A stretch of DNA of 64,000 bases from Niameybacter massiliensis (lineage in GTDB: Bacteria; Bacillota; Clostridia; Lachnospirales; Cellulosilyticaceae). A model generated the notes under the pieces. That model saw only the letters and a list, made by a program, of their open reading frames with translations. It searched no databases and was not told the DNA's origin. Position 1 is the stretch's first letter. The number at the start of each line of letters is the position of its first letter. Positions 53,373 through 63,164 of this stretch are shown in pieces. Made by a program: the position numbers and the translations under genes. The stretch spans positions 2,032,001 to 2,096,000 of the forward strand of contig NZ_LN875035.1 in NCBI RefSeq assembly GCF_001282685.1. The letters are read 5' to 3'.

Positions 53373-55997
53373 TTATTTATTTTTAATAGCAGATTGAGCT
53401 GCTGCTAAACGTGCGATTGGTACACGGAATGGAGAACAAGATACGTAGTTTAATCCTACTTTGTGGCAGAATTCGATTGATGATGGATCTCCACCATGTT
53501 CACCACAAATACCAAGTTTGATGTTTGGTCTTGTGCTACGTCCTTTTTCTGCTGCCATTTGTACAAGAGCACCAACACCTGTTTGGTCAAGTCTTGCAAA
53601 TGGATCTGATTCATACACACCTTTTCCGTAGTAGTCTTCTAAGAATTTACCAGCATCATCACGTGAGAACCCAAATGTCATTTGTGTTAAATCATTTGTA
53701 CCGAATGAGAAGAACTCTGCTTCAGTAGCAATTTGATCAGCTGTTACAGCAGCACGTGGAATTTCGATCATTGTACCAACATGGTATTCAAGTTCTACAC
53801 CTGCAGCTTCAATTGCTTTGTTAGCTGCTGCTACTACAACTTCTTTAACATATTTTAATTCTTTGATTTCACCAACAAGTGGAATCATGATTTCTGGAAC
53901 AATGTTAAATCCTTTTTCAGCTTTTACTTGAAGTGCTGCTTCAATGATAGCACGTGCTTGCATTTCTGCGATTTCTGGATAAGAAACAGCAAGACGACAT
54001 CCACGGTGCCCCATCATTGGGTTGAATTCATGAAGTGATTCAACTGTAGCTTTAAGATCTTCGAATGTGATACCCATTTCTTTTGCAAGTTCTGTGATGT
54101 CTTCATCTGAATGTGGTAAGAATTCATGTAATGGTGGGTCAAGAAGACGTACTGTCACAGGTCTTTCTTCCATTGCTTCATAAATACCTACGAAATCACC
54201 TTTTTGAAGTGGAAGAAGTGCATCAAGTGCTTCTCTTCTTTCTTCTTCTGTTTTAGCAACGATCATACGACGCATTTTCATGATACGATCTTCTTCAAAG
54301 AACATATGCTCTGTACGGCAAAGACCGATACCTTCAGCACCAAATCTTACAGCATTTTGTGCATCTTTTGGAGAGTCAGCGTTTGTACGTACTTTAAGTG
54401 TACGATATTTATCTGCCCATGCCATGAATGTTTCAAAATCACCTGTGATTTCTGGTTCTACTGTATCTACATCTTCTCCATAGATATTACCTGTTGAACC
54501 ATCTAATGAGATATAATCTCCTTCACCAAATGTCATACCACCAAGTGTGAATGTTTTAGCTTCTTCATCAATTTTAATTTCTCCACATCCAGATACACAG
54601 CATGTACCCATACCACGAGCAACTACAGCTGCATGTGATGTCATACCGCCACGTACTGTTAAGATACCACGAGCTGCTGCCATACCTTCAATATCTTCTG
54701 GTGATGTTTCAAGACGAACAAGGATTACGCGTTCTCCTCTTGCTCCAGCTTCTTTTGCCTCATCCGCTGTAAAGTATACTTTACCAGCCGCTGCACCAGG
54801 AGATGCAGGAAGTGCTTTTCCGATTACTTTAGCTGCTTTAAGTGCTGCACTATCAAACATTGGGTGAAGTAATTGATCAAGTTGTTTTGGTTCTACACGA
54901 AGCACTGCTGTTTCTTCTGTGATTTGACCTTCAGCAACTAAATCTACAGCAATTCTTAAAGCTGCTGCTGCTGTTCTTTTTCCATTACGTGTTTGTAAGA
55001 AGTAAAGTTTACCATCTTCAACAGTGAACTCCATATCTTGCATGTCGTGGAAGTGATTTTCAAGTTTATTTGAAATTTCCATGAACTCTTTATATACTGC
55101 TGGCATATCTTGTTCAAGTTGTGAAATGTGGTTTGGTGTTCTAATACCAGCAACTACGTCTTCACCTTGAGCATTGATTAAGTATTCGCCGTAAATAGCA
55201 TTTTCTCCAGTAGATGGGTTTCTTGTGAATGCAACACCTGTACCTGATGTTTCACCCATATTACCGAATACCATCATTTGTACGTTTACTGCTGTACCCC
55301 AATCTGATGGATAATCATTCATTCTTCTATAAACAATAGCACGTGGGTTCATCCATGAACGGAATACTGCTTTAATAGATTCCATTAATTGTGTTTCAGG
55401 TTCTTGTGGGAAGTCTACCCCTTTAACTTCTTTGTATAAAGCTTTGAAACGAACAACCATTTCTTTTAAGTCGTTTGCATCAAGATCTGTATCAAGTGTA
55501 ACGCCTTTTTCTTCTTTCATTCCATCAATGATTTTTTCGAAACGTGGTTTTGGAATTTCCATTACTACGTCTGAGAACATTTGAATGAAACGACGGTATG
55601 AGTCATATGCAAATCTTTCATTTTGAGTTTTAGTTGCAAGGCCAACTACAGCTTCATCATTAAGACCTAAGTTAAGAACTGTATCCATCATACCTGGCAT
55701 TGATACTCTAGCCCCTGAACGAACTGATACTAAAAGTGGGTTTGTATTATCACCGAATTTTTTACCAGAGATTTCTTCAAGTTCTGTTAAAGCAACTTTA
55801 ATTTGATCTTGAATTTCTTCTGATAAACTTTGGTTATTGTTATAGTATTCTGTACAAGCTTCTGTTGTAACAGTAAATCCTTGTGGAATTGGTAATCCTA
55901 ATTGTGTCATCTCTGCAAGATTTGCACCTTTACCACCAAGAAGATTTTTATTTTGACCATTTCCCTCTTTAAACATATATACCCATTTTTGGCTCAT
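53373..55997 (-). CDS. ppdK: Pyruvate phosphate dikinase
   Basis: The 874-residue enzyme has an N-terminal ATP-grasp domain (LLGGKGANLAEMTQLGLPIPQGFTVTTEACT), a swivelling phosphohistidine domain with GGMTSHAAVVARGMG (His about residue 450) and a C-terminal PEP/pyruvate barrel ending GICGEHGGDP. It converts PEP, AMP and PPi to pyruvate, ATP and phosphate reversibly. In anaerobes it often works in glycolysis beside or instead of pyruvate kinase. Codon bias is strong. The ATG follows AGGAGGG. Confidence 0.98.
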   Translation of the reverse strand: MSQKWVYMFKEGNGQNKNLLGGKGANLAEMTQLGLPIPQGFTVTTEACTEYYNNNQSLSEEIQDQIKVALTELEEISGKKFGDNTNPLLVSVRSGARVSMPGMMDTVLNLGLNDEAVVGLATKTQNERFAYDSYRRFIQMFSDVVMEIPKPRFEKIIDGMKEEKGVTLDTDLDANDLKEMVVRFKALYKEVKGVDFPQEPETQLMESIKAVFRSWMNPRAIVYRRMNDYPSDWGTAVNVQMMVFGNMGETSGTGVAFTRNPSTGENAIYGEYLINAQGEDVVAGIRTPNHISQLEQDMPAVYKEFMEISNKLENHFHDMQDMEFTVEDGKLYFLQTRNGKRTAAAALRIAVDLVAEGQITEETAVLRVEPKQLDQLLHPMFDSAALKAAKVIGKALPASPGAAAGKVYFTADEAKEAGARGERVILVRLETSPEDIEGMAAARGILTVRGGMTSHAAVVARGMGTCCVSGCGEIKIDEEAKTFTLGGMTFGEGDYISLDGSTGNIYGEDVDTVEPEITGDFETFMAWADKYRTLKVRTNADSPKDAQNAVRFGAEGIGLCRTEHMFFEEDRIMKMRRMIVAKTEEERREALDALLPLQKGDFVGIYEAMEERPVTVRLLDPPLHEFLPHSDEDITELAKEMGITFEDLKATVESLHEFNPMMGHRGCRLAVSYPEIAEMQARAIIEAALQVKAEKGFNIVPEIMIPLVGEIKELKYVKEVVVAAANKAIEAAGVELEYHVGTMIEIPRAAVTADQIATEAEFFSFGTNDLTQMTFGFSRDDAGKFLEDYYGKGVYESDPFARLDQTGVGALVQMAAEKGRSTRPNIKLGICGEHGGDPSSIEFCHKVGLNYVSCSPFRVPIARLAAAQSAIKNK

Positions 55998-56298
55998 GTA
56001 TGTACCCTCCTAGATTTTCATTAGAAATTGTTATAACTATTTTTGCGACGAATAGTAAATAACTAATTTTTCTGGTTTCGGTATCATTATATCATAAAAT
56101 ATTGATTTTAAAATAGTTTTTTATTATTTTATAATCAATTTTGTTATTTTGATAATTTGTACACAAAAATAAAATATTTTTTTATCTATATCTGCTGATT
56201 TTTTTCATTATTATTCTACTTTTTTAACATATATAAATAAATAAGTACTTTTTATTTACTTTTATAAATTTTATGATTATTTTAGTTTAGTTTAAAAA
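55998..56298 (-). other. Very AT-rich ppdK leader and promoter region
   Basis: No gene is seen. A perfect TATAAT (56086-56091, minus strand), part of TGATATAAT, lies about 90 bases before the start codon and may be the -10 of ppdK; no good -35 is found. The rest is homopolymer-rich A/T sequence. Confidence 0.5.
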
Positions 56299-56349
56299 TA
56301 ATAAACAAAAGTCCTAGAACAGAACGTTCTAGGACTTTTGTTTATTATT
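56299..56349 (-). terminator. Rho-independent terminator after glyS
   Basis: ACAAAAGTCCTAGAAC pairs with GTTCTAGGACTTTTGT in a long perfect stem, directly past the glyS stop codon. Confidence 0.9.
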
Positions 56350-56357
56350 TTTAGGAA

Positions 56358-57743
56358 TTAAAATTCCATTTTACTTTCAATATAGTTTACAAGATCTGCA
56401 ATTGCTACACGTTCTTGTGCCATTGTATCACGATCTCTTACTGTTACCATTTGGTCTTCTCTAGAATCGAAGTCAAAAGTAATACAGAATGGTGTACCGA
56501 TTTCATCTTGTCTTCTATAACGTTTACCAATCGAACCACTTTCATCGTACTCTACGTTGAAGTGTTTAAGTAATGTATGGTAAACAGCTGTTGCTTCTTC
56601 TGATAATTTTTTAGAAAGTGGAAGGATAGCAGCTTTTACTGGTGCAAGAGCTGGATGGAATCTAAATACTGTACGTGTATCGCCATCTTCAAGTGTTTCT
56701 TCGTCATAAGCTTCACAGAGGAATGCTAATGTTACACGGTCAGCACCAAGTGATGGTTCAATACAGTATGGAACGTATTTCTCATTTGTTGTTTGATCGA
56801 AGTAAAGCATTTCTTCACCTGAATGTGCACTATGTTGTTTAAGGTCATAATCTGTACGAGATGCAATACCCCAAAGTTCTCCCCATCCGAATGGGAATAA
56901 GAATTCGATATCACTTGTTGCATTACTATAGTGTGAAAGTTCTTCTGCTGAATGGTCACGCATACGCATATTTTCTGGTTTAACACCTAAGTTAAGGATC
57001 CAGTCTTTACAGTAATTTTTCCAGTAATCAAACCATTCTAATTCTGTACCTGGTTTGCAGAAGAATTCAAGTTCCATCTGTTCAAATTCACGTGTTCTAA
57101 AGATGAAGTTACCTGGTGTAATTTCATTTCTAAATGATTTACCAATTTGACCAATACCAAATGGAATTTTCTTTCTACTTGTACGTTGTACATTTTTGAA
57201 GTTAACAAAGATTCCTTGAGCTGTTTCTGGTCTTAAATAAACAGTATTTTTAGAGTCTTCAGTTACACCTTGGAATGTTTTGAACATAAGGTTGAATTGG
57301 CGAATGTCTGTAAAGTCGTGTGCACCACATGTTGGACATGGAATTTGATTATCAGCGATAAATTGTTGCATTTGCTCATTTGACCAACCATCAACAACAA
57401 GATCTTCACCTTTTTCATGCATGAAATCTTCAATAATTTTATCTGAACGGAAACGTTCTTTACATGCTTTACAATCCATAAGTGGGTCACTAAATCCACC
57501 TACGTGGCCTGAAGCTACCCATACTTGTGGATTCATAAGGATTGCACAGTCAACACCTACGTTATATGCACTCTCTTGGATAAATTTTTTCCACCAAGCT
57601 TTTTTAACGTTATTCTTAAGTTCTACACCTAATGGGCCGTAATCCCAAGTATTTGCAAGTCCTCCATAAATTTCTGAACCTGGATATACAAATCCTCTAG
57701 ATTTTGCTACAGCAACAACCTGTTGCATTGATTTTTCTTGCAT
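56358..57743 (-). CDS. glyS: Glycyl-tRNA synthetase (homodimeric type)
   Basis: The 461-residue class II synthetase has motif 1 region [29 protein letters not shown], motif 2 [24 protein letters not shown] and motif 3 [14 protein letters not shown], and an anticodon-binding C-terminal domain. It charges tRNA-Gly. Length and motifs fit the single-chain type found in Gram-positive anaerobes, not the alpha2-beta2 type. A T-box leader lies upstream. Confidence 0.97.
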   Translation of the reverse strand: MQEKSMQQVVAVAKSRGFVYPGSEIYGGLANTWDYGPLGVELKNNVKKAWWKKFIQESAYNVGVDCAILMNPQVWVASGHVGGFSDPLMDCKACKERFRSDKIIEDFMHEKGEDLVVDGWSNEQMQQFIADNQIPCPTCGAHDFTDIRQFNLMFKTFQGVTEDSKNTVYLRPETAQGIFVNFKNVQRTSRKKIPFGIGQIGKSFRNEITPGNFIFRTREFEQMELEFFCKPGTELEWFDYWKNYCKDWILNLGVKPENMRMRDHSAEELSHYSNATSDIEFLFPFGWGELWGIASRTDYDLKQHSAHSGEEMLYFDQTTNEKYVPYCIEPSLGADRVTLAFLCEAYDEETLEDGDTRTVFRFHPALAPVKAAILPLSKKLSEEATAVYHTLLKHFNVEYDESGSIGKRYRRQDEIGTPFCITFDFDSREDQMVTVRDRDTMAQERVAIADLVNYIESKMEF

Positions 57744-57768
57744 AATCTTATCCTCCTAATAAAAATAA

Positions 57769-57983
57769 ATATAAAAAAACCTTCCGTCCTTGCTTAACGC
57801 AAGGGACGAAAGGTAACTTCCGCGGTTCCACCCTAATTGGATAATAAATATCCCACTTTCATATATTGCTCCAAAGCGCCTTCATAAAATGAACTCGTAA
57901 CTGGCTTACACTCTCCCAGTCTCGCTAAAACGTTCTTCTTCTATTACTCCTCTTTATCATTGCAACCATAAATATGCATTTAT
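57769..57983 (-). promoter_or_regulatory. T-box leader of glyS (glycine)
   Basis: The minus strand carries the conserved T-box AGGGTGGAACCGCGG near 57819-57833, a following terminator stem CCTTTCGTCCCTTGC/GCAAGGACGGAAGG with T run (57773-57812), and a Stem I region with AGAGGAGTA and GCGAGACTGGGAGAG. The likely specifier is GGC (57878-57880) within GAAGGCGC, matching glycine. Uncharged tRNA-Gly would pair with the specifier and the T-box and let transcription pass into glyS. Confidence 0.93.
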
Positions 57984-57989
57984 GACTAT

Positions 57990-58018
57990 AATGTAACAAA
58001 AAGCCTCTTATGTGTCAA
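57990..58018 (-). promoter_or_regulatory. Promoter of the glyS T-box transcript
   Basis: Perfect TTGACA (58013-58018), 17 bp, TACATT (57990-57995) on the minus strand, placing the start near 57983. Confidence 0.75.
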
Positions 58019-58025
58019 GTCTCCT

Positions 58026-58799
58026 TTATTCTTTTATAGTCACAATTAGGTGAAGTTGTGGTTCTTCACCTGGATTTACAATGTCTATATGCTCATTATC
58101 TTTCATCTGTGCCATAAGTGTTTCTTTGAAATTCTCTTTAGATAATGGCTGTAACGTATAATGGATAATGGCATTTTCTTGCCAACTGGTGAATGTTATT
58201 TGATTCTCTTTACAATAACCTGTTATAAATTCACCAAACTGTTCTAAATCCTCGATTGTAATATTCCATTGTTCTTCTTCAAGGGACATTGGCATCACTT
58301 GACTCTCCATGCTAAATGGCGCAATTTCTTGTACTGGTGCTACTTGGTTTTTTACTAAATCTTCTGATTGCATTCTAGAAGATGCAACTTGTGGTGCTTG
58401 TTCTATTGGTGCACCATCAAGTTCTTGCCCTGTTCCCCTAGGTACAAGTGCAATGCCTATAATAAGTGCAGCAGCAAGTCCTGAAGCATAAGTTAAAAAT
58501 CTGTAAGGATGTTTTTTATTTTTAGGTAGTTCTGTAACTACTGTAGTTGTTGCTGCAGTTTGCTTATTGGTTATAGCTAATTCATCCATTAAATTTTCAT
58601 GTAGTCTTTCATGGAAGCCTTCTGGTAATGGAGCTTCCTCCATCTCATTTAATCCTCCCATTATGAGTTGCATCATTTCTAACGTTTCCTGACATGTAGG
58701 GCAAGCTTTAAGATGTGCTTCAAGCTGCATTTTTTCGTCATATGATAAGGCATCATCTAAATAAGGGGATATTAATTCTTGGTAATCTTCACATTTCAT
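58026..58799 (-). CDS. Membrane anti-sigma factor with zinc finger
   Basis: The 257-residue protein begins with an anti-sigma zinc-finger domain (CEDYQELISPYLDDALSYDEKMQLEAHLKACPTC; His29, Cys33, Cys36), has one transmembrane helix (about 103-122) and an extracellular domain rich in Gln/Glu. It would hold the upstream-encoded ECF sigma factor at the membrane until a signal releases it. Its ATG overlaps the stop of the sigma gene (ATGA), so they are coupled. The signal is unknown. Confidence 0.88.
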   Translation of the reverse strand: MKCEDYQELISPYLDDALSYDEKMQLEAHLKACPTCQETLEMMQLIMGGLNEMEEAPLPEGFHERLHENLMDELAITNKQTAATTTVVTELPKNKKHPYRFLTYASGLAAALIIGIALVPRGTGQELDGAPIEQAPQVASSRMQSEDLVKNQVAPVQEIAPFSMESQVMPMSLEEEQWNITIEDLEQFGEFITGYCKENQITFTSWQENAIIHYTLQPLSKENFKETLMAQMKDNEHIDIVNPGEEPQLHLIVTIKE

Positions 58800-59425
58800 A
58801 TGTTGCCCTCCTTCTTAATAGTTTGACGAAAGAAAGACTTATAAGGTTCCTTATTTTGCATTAAAATCTCTTTCATTGCTAAACGTGCTCTTGAAAGCCT
58901 AGATTTTACGGTCCCTTTATTCATTTCCAATGTTTCTGCTATTTCATCATAGCTATAGCCTTCTACATCTCTTAAAATCAGAATCTGTTTATACTCTTCT
59001 TTAACCTCTTTTAAGGCTTGTTCCATAATATCCTTTAAAGCGAGCTGATCTACATGCTCACTCATTACATCATGTTTAGGGGCCTCATCTAATACCCATT
59101 CATTTTCTGAATCCTTAGAAGGCTGATACAAAGACACTTCACCTTCTAAACGACTTTTTCTTTTTCTAATTAAATCTAAGCACTGATTAGTAGCAATACG
59201 ATACATCCATGTACTAAACTTAGAGTTCCCTTCAAAGGTTTTAAGCTGTCTCCAAAGCTTCACACAAACTTCTTGCGCACCATCAAATGCTTCCTGTTCA
59301 TCGCCTAGCATTTTTAAACAAATATTATAAATATGCTTTTCATAACTTAGCATCAACGTTTCAAAAGCTGCAACATCACCCTGCTTGGCTTTCTCAATTA
59401 AGTTTCTTTCTATTATTTCATCCAA
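58796..59425 (-). CDS. ECF-type RNA polymerase sigma factor
   Basis: The 209-residue protein has sigma region 2 (AFETLMLSYEKHIYNICLKMLGDEQEAFDGAQEVCVKLWRQLKTFEGNSKFSTWMYRIATNQCLDLIRKRK) and region 4 (EYKQILILRDVEGYSYDEIAETLEMNKGTVKSRLSRAR). A TTG start at 59425 fits AAAGGAG seven bases upstream; the frame extends eight residues further without a site. It resembles SigW/RpoE-type factors. Its regulon, perhaps envelope stress, cannot be read here. Confidence 0.9.
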   Translation of the reverse strand: MDEIIERNLIEKAKQGDVAAFETLMLSYEKHIYNICLKMLGDEQEAFDGAQEVCVKLWRQLKTFEGNSKFSTWMYRIATNQCLDLIRKRKSRLEGEVSLYQPSKDSENEWVLDEAPKHDVMSEHVDQLALKDIMEQALKEVKEEYKQILILRDVEGYSYDEIAETLEMNKGTVKSRLSRARLAMKEILMQNKEPYKSFFRQTIKKEGNI

Positions 59426-59553
59426 AAGACTGACTCCTTTCCTACCCAAATCATAGCCTTTTTCGCATCTTCACTATCATATCATATTTCCATATTTATT
59501 ACATCTTATTCTCAATTTTTTAGATAACAGCATCATTTATTGGTAAAATATGC

Positions 59554-59582
59554 TTGCACCACTTTTCAATTTATGCTATACT
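59554..59582 (+). promoter_or_regulatory. Promoter of tRNA-Leu
   Basis: TTGCAC (59554-59559), 17 bp, TATACT (59577-59582), 13 bases before the tRNA. Confidence 0.82.
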
Positions 59583-59595
59583 AAACAAGCATCAA

Positions 59596-59679
59596 GCGGA
59601 TGTGGCGGAACTGGCAGACGCAGCAGACTCAAAATCTGCCGATGGTAACATCGTAAGGGTTCGATTCCCTTTATCCGCA
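59596..59679 (+). tRNA. tRNA-Leu, anticodon CAA
   Basis: An 84-nt class II tRNA: acceptor GCGGATG/TATCCGC, D-arm GGCGGAACTGGCAGACGC, anticodon arm GCAGACTCAAAATCTGC with CAA in the loop, a long variable arm (GATGGTAACATC) and T-arm AAGGGTTCGATTCCCTT. No CCA is encoded. It reads UUG. Confidence 0.97.
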
Positions 59680-59689
59680 TCATTTAAAA

Positions 59690-59724
59690 AAGAGGTTATA
59701 GTTTTGGACTATAACCTCTTTTTT
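59690..59724 (+). terminator. Terminator after tRNA-Leu
   Basis: AGAGGTTATAG pairs with CTATAACCTCT and is followed by a T run on the plus strand. Confidence 0.92.
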
Positions 59725-59812
59725 TATTAGCTTTCTGTTGTTATACTTAAATGAAAATGGTCTAAATGTTTTATAAAGTTAGTTGGACATAATCATACAC
59801 ATTTAATATAAA

Positions 59813-59846
59813 AATGAACTGCTGATAAATTTATTACCAGCAGTTC
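59813..59846 (-). terminator. Terminator overlapping the end of the Nudix gene
   Basis: AATGAACTGCTG pairs with CAGCAGTTCATT; the stem begins inside the last codons (Met-Asn-Cys-Trp) and is followed by TTTTT on the minus strand. Confidence 0.8.
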
Positions 59847-60316
59847 ATTTTTATCTCTTTTCTTTTTTGATCCCACATATTATCTTTTCTTAAATCCAAA
59901 TACATCTGATACCCTTTTTTCAAGATATATTTTTCATCGGAAAACTTCATGAGATGATACGCTTCATGAAATTTGTAATATCCACTATCCATAAAATGCT
60001 CTTCTCTTTGTGGTTTGCTATAAAAGCTCTGTGCACGCATTAAATACCAATGTACAGTTTTACTTACAAGGTCTTCTTTCCCTTGAAAAGTATATTGAGT
60101 AGACCCAATGTACTCTACTATTTCTGCATCCACACCTGATTCTTCCTTTACTTCTCTAATTGCGGTCATTTCATTGCTTTCGCCGTATTCAACAGTTCCT
60201 TTAGGAAGTACCCAACCAACATACTTATATTCCCTTCTCCCTTTGAAATCTTTATAAAGAGCAAGGACTTTCCCCTTATGCACGACAACGCCACCGCAAC
60301 TGACAGTTTCAATCAT
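59834..60316 (-). CDS. Nudix hydrolase
   Basis: The 160-residue protein has a full Nudix box from Gly40 to Val62 (GTVEYGES, then IREVKEESGV). It should cleave a nucleoside diphosphate linked to another moiety; the substrate is not clear (diadenosine polyphosphates or an alarmone are common for this style). The ATG follows AGGTGG. Confidence 0.9.
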   Translation of the reverse strand: MIETVSCGGVVVHKGKVLALYKDFKGRREYKYVGWVLPKGTVEYGESNEMTAIREVKEESGVDAEIVEYIGSTQYTFQGKEDLVSKTVHWYLMRAQSFYSKPQREEHFMDSGYYKFHEAYHLMKFSDEKYILKKGYQMYLDLRKDNMWDQKRKEIKMNCW

Positions 60317-60397
60317 AAAGCCACCTGTCTTTCTTTTATACTCTAGTTGATTTTAGTATAGCTTGTTTCTTCTTATTTTTCAACCAAATCCAAATGG

Positions 60398-61789
60398 CTA
60401 TTCATTTTTATAAGCATTTAAAATCTCATTACTTACGTTTAACGCTTTAGCACCTTGGCCACCTTGTTCTACAACAACTGCAAATACAATACTTTCCTTA
60501 TTGCCTTCTTTAGGTTCTGCAAAGCCGACAAACAGTGAATGATCTGCACCTGTTTCATTTTGAGCTGTACCTGTTTTCCCACCAATTACCAAATCGTTTC
60601 TATAAATTCGATTTCCTGTACCATTTGTTACTACATTAATCATCATTTCTCTTAAAGTTTTACAAAGCTTTTCGTCTAAATAAGTTCCTTCATATTGTGG
60701 AAGGTTTTTAAGACCTACATTCCCTTTATTATTAAGGGAATAATCTATAATATATGGAGACATGAGCACACCATCGTTATAAACAATAGAGGCAATCATT
60801 GCTAAATGAAGTGGAGATACAAGTGTCTCACCTTGTCCCATATAGGTAGCCATTTTGTTGAATGTATCACTTTGGTCATTTAATTTAAATAAACTTTGCT
60901 TGTAATCTATTTGAGCACCAAGAGCACGATTGAATAATAACTCTGTTGCAACTTTTCTTAGTTCACCTGCAGAAATTTGCTCACTTAAAGATACAAAATA
61001 AGTATTACATGAAACAGTAAAGGCTGATTCTAAGTTTACCTTTCCATGAACCTTTCCATTATTACATTTAATCTCATGGCCATCTTTTGAGATAACGCCC
61101 TTACACTCATACTCATAATCAAAAGCACTATCACCAAGTTGTTGCAGATACGCAATGGTTGTAAGTATTTTAAAGGTAGAACCTGGTGGATATAGCCCCT
61201 GTGTTGCTCGATTAAGAAGTACACTGCGATCTGTATCTTCTACTAAATCATTCCAGTTCTCACCAATTGTATTCGGATTAAAGCCCGGATTAGAGTAAAG
61301 TGCTCTAATCTTACCTGTGCGTGGTTCAATAACAACTGCTGCTCCACGATAATCACCTAGTCCATCACGGCATGCTTGCTGCAACTTATGGTCTAGTGTT
61401 AAATACACATCATGCCCTTGAAACTTTTCCTCTGCAAAAGCAAAGGCAAAAATTGATTTAAGATTGTAGTTAGGATAAAGAAGCTCTACATTAGCTCTCG
61501 ACTCAACACCTGTTTTATCATGGCCTACATAACCTACAGCATGGGCATAAGTTTTTCCATAAGGATATTCCCTTATTCCATTTTCACTGGTTGCAAGCAC
61601 AACACCATTTGTATCTAAAATCTTTCCTCTTACGACTTCGTTTTCTAGATGGTCTAATCTTTTATTATATGGATTTACAATAAGCTTCTTACTTTCTACG
61701 ACTGTAAAATAGCCTACATAAGCTGCTACCCCTATAAAAAGTAGGATAAAAACAGCAGCTACACGGTAGATGTAACGATTATTCTTCAA
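60398..61789 (-). CDS. Class B penicillin-binding protein paired with a SEDS protein
   Basis: A single N-terminal membrane helix (about 10-30) is followed by a transpeptidase domain with STFK (about Ser204), SCN (about 260) and KTG (about 405). At about 463 residues it is shorter than PbpB and SpoVD and has no PASTA domain. It overlaps the SEDS gene by 11 bp, so the two form a cognate synthase pair; similar PbpA-RodA/FtsW pairs exist in Clostridia. The start is taken as TTG at 61789 after AGGAAGGG; the frame extends 15 residues further. Confidence 0.88.
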   Translation of the reverse strand: MKNNRYIYRVAAVFILLFIGVAAYVGYFTVVESKKLIVNPYNKRLDHLENEVVRGKILDTNGVVLATSENGIREYPYGKTYAHAVGYVGHDKTGVESRANVELLYPNYNLKSIFAFAFAEEKFQGHDVYLTLDHKLQQACRDGLGDYRGAAVVIEPRTGKIRALYSNPGFNPNTIGENWNDLVEDTDRSVLLNRATQGLYPPGSTFKILTTIAYLQQLGDSAFDYEYECKGVISKDGHEIKCNNGKVHGKVNLESAFTVSCNTYFVSLSEQISAGELRKVATELLFNRALGAQIDYKQSLFKLNDQSDTFNKMATYMGQGETLVSPLHLAMIASIVYNDGVLMSPYIIDYSLNNKGNVGLKNLPQYEGTYLDEKLCKTLREMMINVVTNGTGNRIYRNDLVIGGKTGTAQNETGADHSLFVGFAEPKEGNKESIVFAVVVEQGGQGAKALNVSNEILNAYKNE

Positions 61790-63146
61790 TTTCTTTCCCT
61801 TCCTTTCTTGCAAACTTAAGTGTTTTGCGTACAAAGTAGGTGACGATCCCCATCATGCCTAAGCATACAAACAAAGATGTTCCACCATAACTCACAAAAG
61901 GTAGGGTAATTCCTGTTAAAGGAATGAGCTTAAGTACACCGCCTACAATAATTAAAGTTTGTAAGCCAATAATTACAACAAAACCAATACATAAAAACTT
62001 TTCAAAATCATGTAATTGAATAAGTGCACCTTTTAGGCCTTGTAGTATAAGACCTAAAATGGCTAAAAGTACAACAATTCCTACTATGTTCCCCAACTCC
62101 TCGCAAAGGGCCGCAAAGATATAATCTGTTGTAACAATTGGGATTTTATTAGGAATACCACGGGTTAATCCACTTCCAAACCATCCCCATGTCCCAATTG
62201 CAAATAGCCCTTGTACAACTTGATAACCATTTCCTGCAATATCTGCCCATGGATCAATCCATGCTTCAACCCTGACACGTACATGCCCAAAACAAAAATA
62301 CGCTAATATTGATGCTACGGCGCCTCCTGCTATACCTATTAACGGTAAAAATGCATTTTTAGTTCCAATATAAAGCATAATTAGGAAGGTTAATCCGTAT
62401 AAAAGTGCGCCGCCTAAATCTCTTTGAAAAACAAGCATTAACAAAATAGCACCTGTAAATACAATAGACTGAAAGATTATGGTTAACTTATGACTCTTAA
62501 ACTCGAATTCATCAAAATGAGCAGCTAAAAAGAGAACAAAGGTAACCTTCCCAAACTCAGAAGGCTGAAAACCAAAACCTGCAATTTCTACCCAGTTCAT
62601 GGCACCATATTTAGATTCTCCAAAGATAAATGGTAATATAATCATACCTAGTGTCAAGAACATATACAGTAATTTATATTTAGGTTGTAGCATTTTTCCA
62701 AAAATAGTTGGTAAAAACATAGCAATACACATACCAAGTATAAACCATACAATTTGTTTAGTTGCTTCAGCATGATTAAGACGTTCTAACATAATATAGC
62801 TTATGTCTACTAAGAAAAAGATAATATACCAGATAACCATTTCATCTTGTCTTTTAAGTCTTTTAAGTAACCACTTAATAAAGATAAATGCAGCAGCTAA
62901 AATCACACTGTTAAAGATGATCCCCTGTCTCATAGCAAGACTCGGCGCCTTACCAAATAAAATAGCGGTTCCCCCTAAGTGGAAAAAGAGGATGCATGAA
63001 AACATAAGTGAATGCTTATAAATAGGCTGGCCAAGTGAATAACTGATAAATGGCTTCATAAAACTAAAAATCAGCACAATAAAAAGTATTGCAAATCCTG
63101 CAAATACAAATCGACTCAGTAAAATCATCAACTCTAAATAGGCCAT
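61779..63146 (-). CDS. SEDS glycosyltransferase (FtsW/RodA/SpoVE family), second copy
   Basis: The 455-residue polytopic protein shows AMNWVEIAGFGFQPSEFGKVTFVLFL, GGALLYGLTFLIMLYIG, GNGYQVVQGLFAIGTWGWFGSGLTRGIPNKIP and LTGITLPFVSYGGTSLF. It polymerises lipid II with the overlapping class B PBP. It has more N-terminal hydrophobic segments than the FtsW at 23640 and may serve elongation or a sporulation role; this is inference. Confidence 0.9.
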   Translation of the reverse strand: MAYLELMILLSRFVFAGFAILFIVLIFSFMKPFISYSLGQPIYKHSLMFSCILFFHLGGTAILFGKAPSLAMRQGIIFNSVILAAAFIFIKWLLKRLKRQDEMVIWYIIFFLVDISYIMLERLNHAEATKQIVWFILGMCIAMFLPTIFGKMLQPKYKLLYMFLTLGMIILPFIFGESKYGAMNWVEIAGFGFQPSEFGKVTFVLFLAAHFDEFEFKSHKLTIIFQSIVFTGAILLMLVFQRDLGGALLYGLTFLIMLYIGTKNAFLPLIGIAGGAVASILAYFCFGHVRVRVEAWIDPWADIAGNGYQVVQGLFAIGTWGWFGSGLTRGIPNKIPIVTTDYIFAALCEELGNIVGIVVLLAILGLILQGLKGALIQLHDFEKFLCIGFVVIIGLQTLIIVGGVLKLIPLTGITLPFVSYGGTSLFVCLGMMGIVTYFVRKTLKFARKEGKEIEE

Positions 63147-63164
63147 TTCATCACCTCTTTTTCT

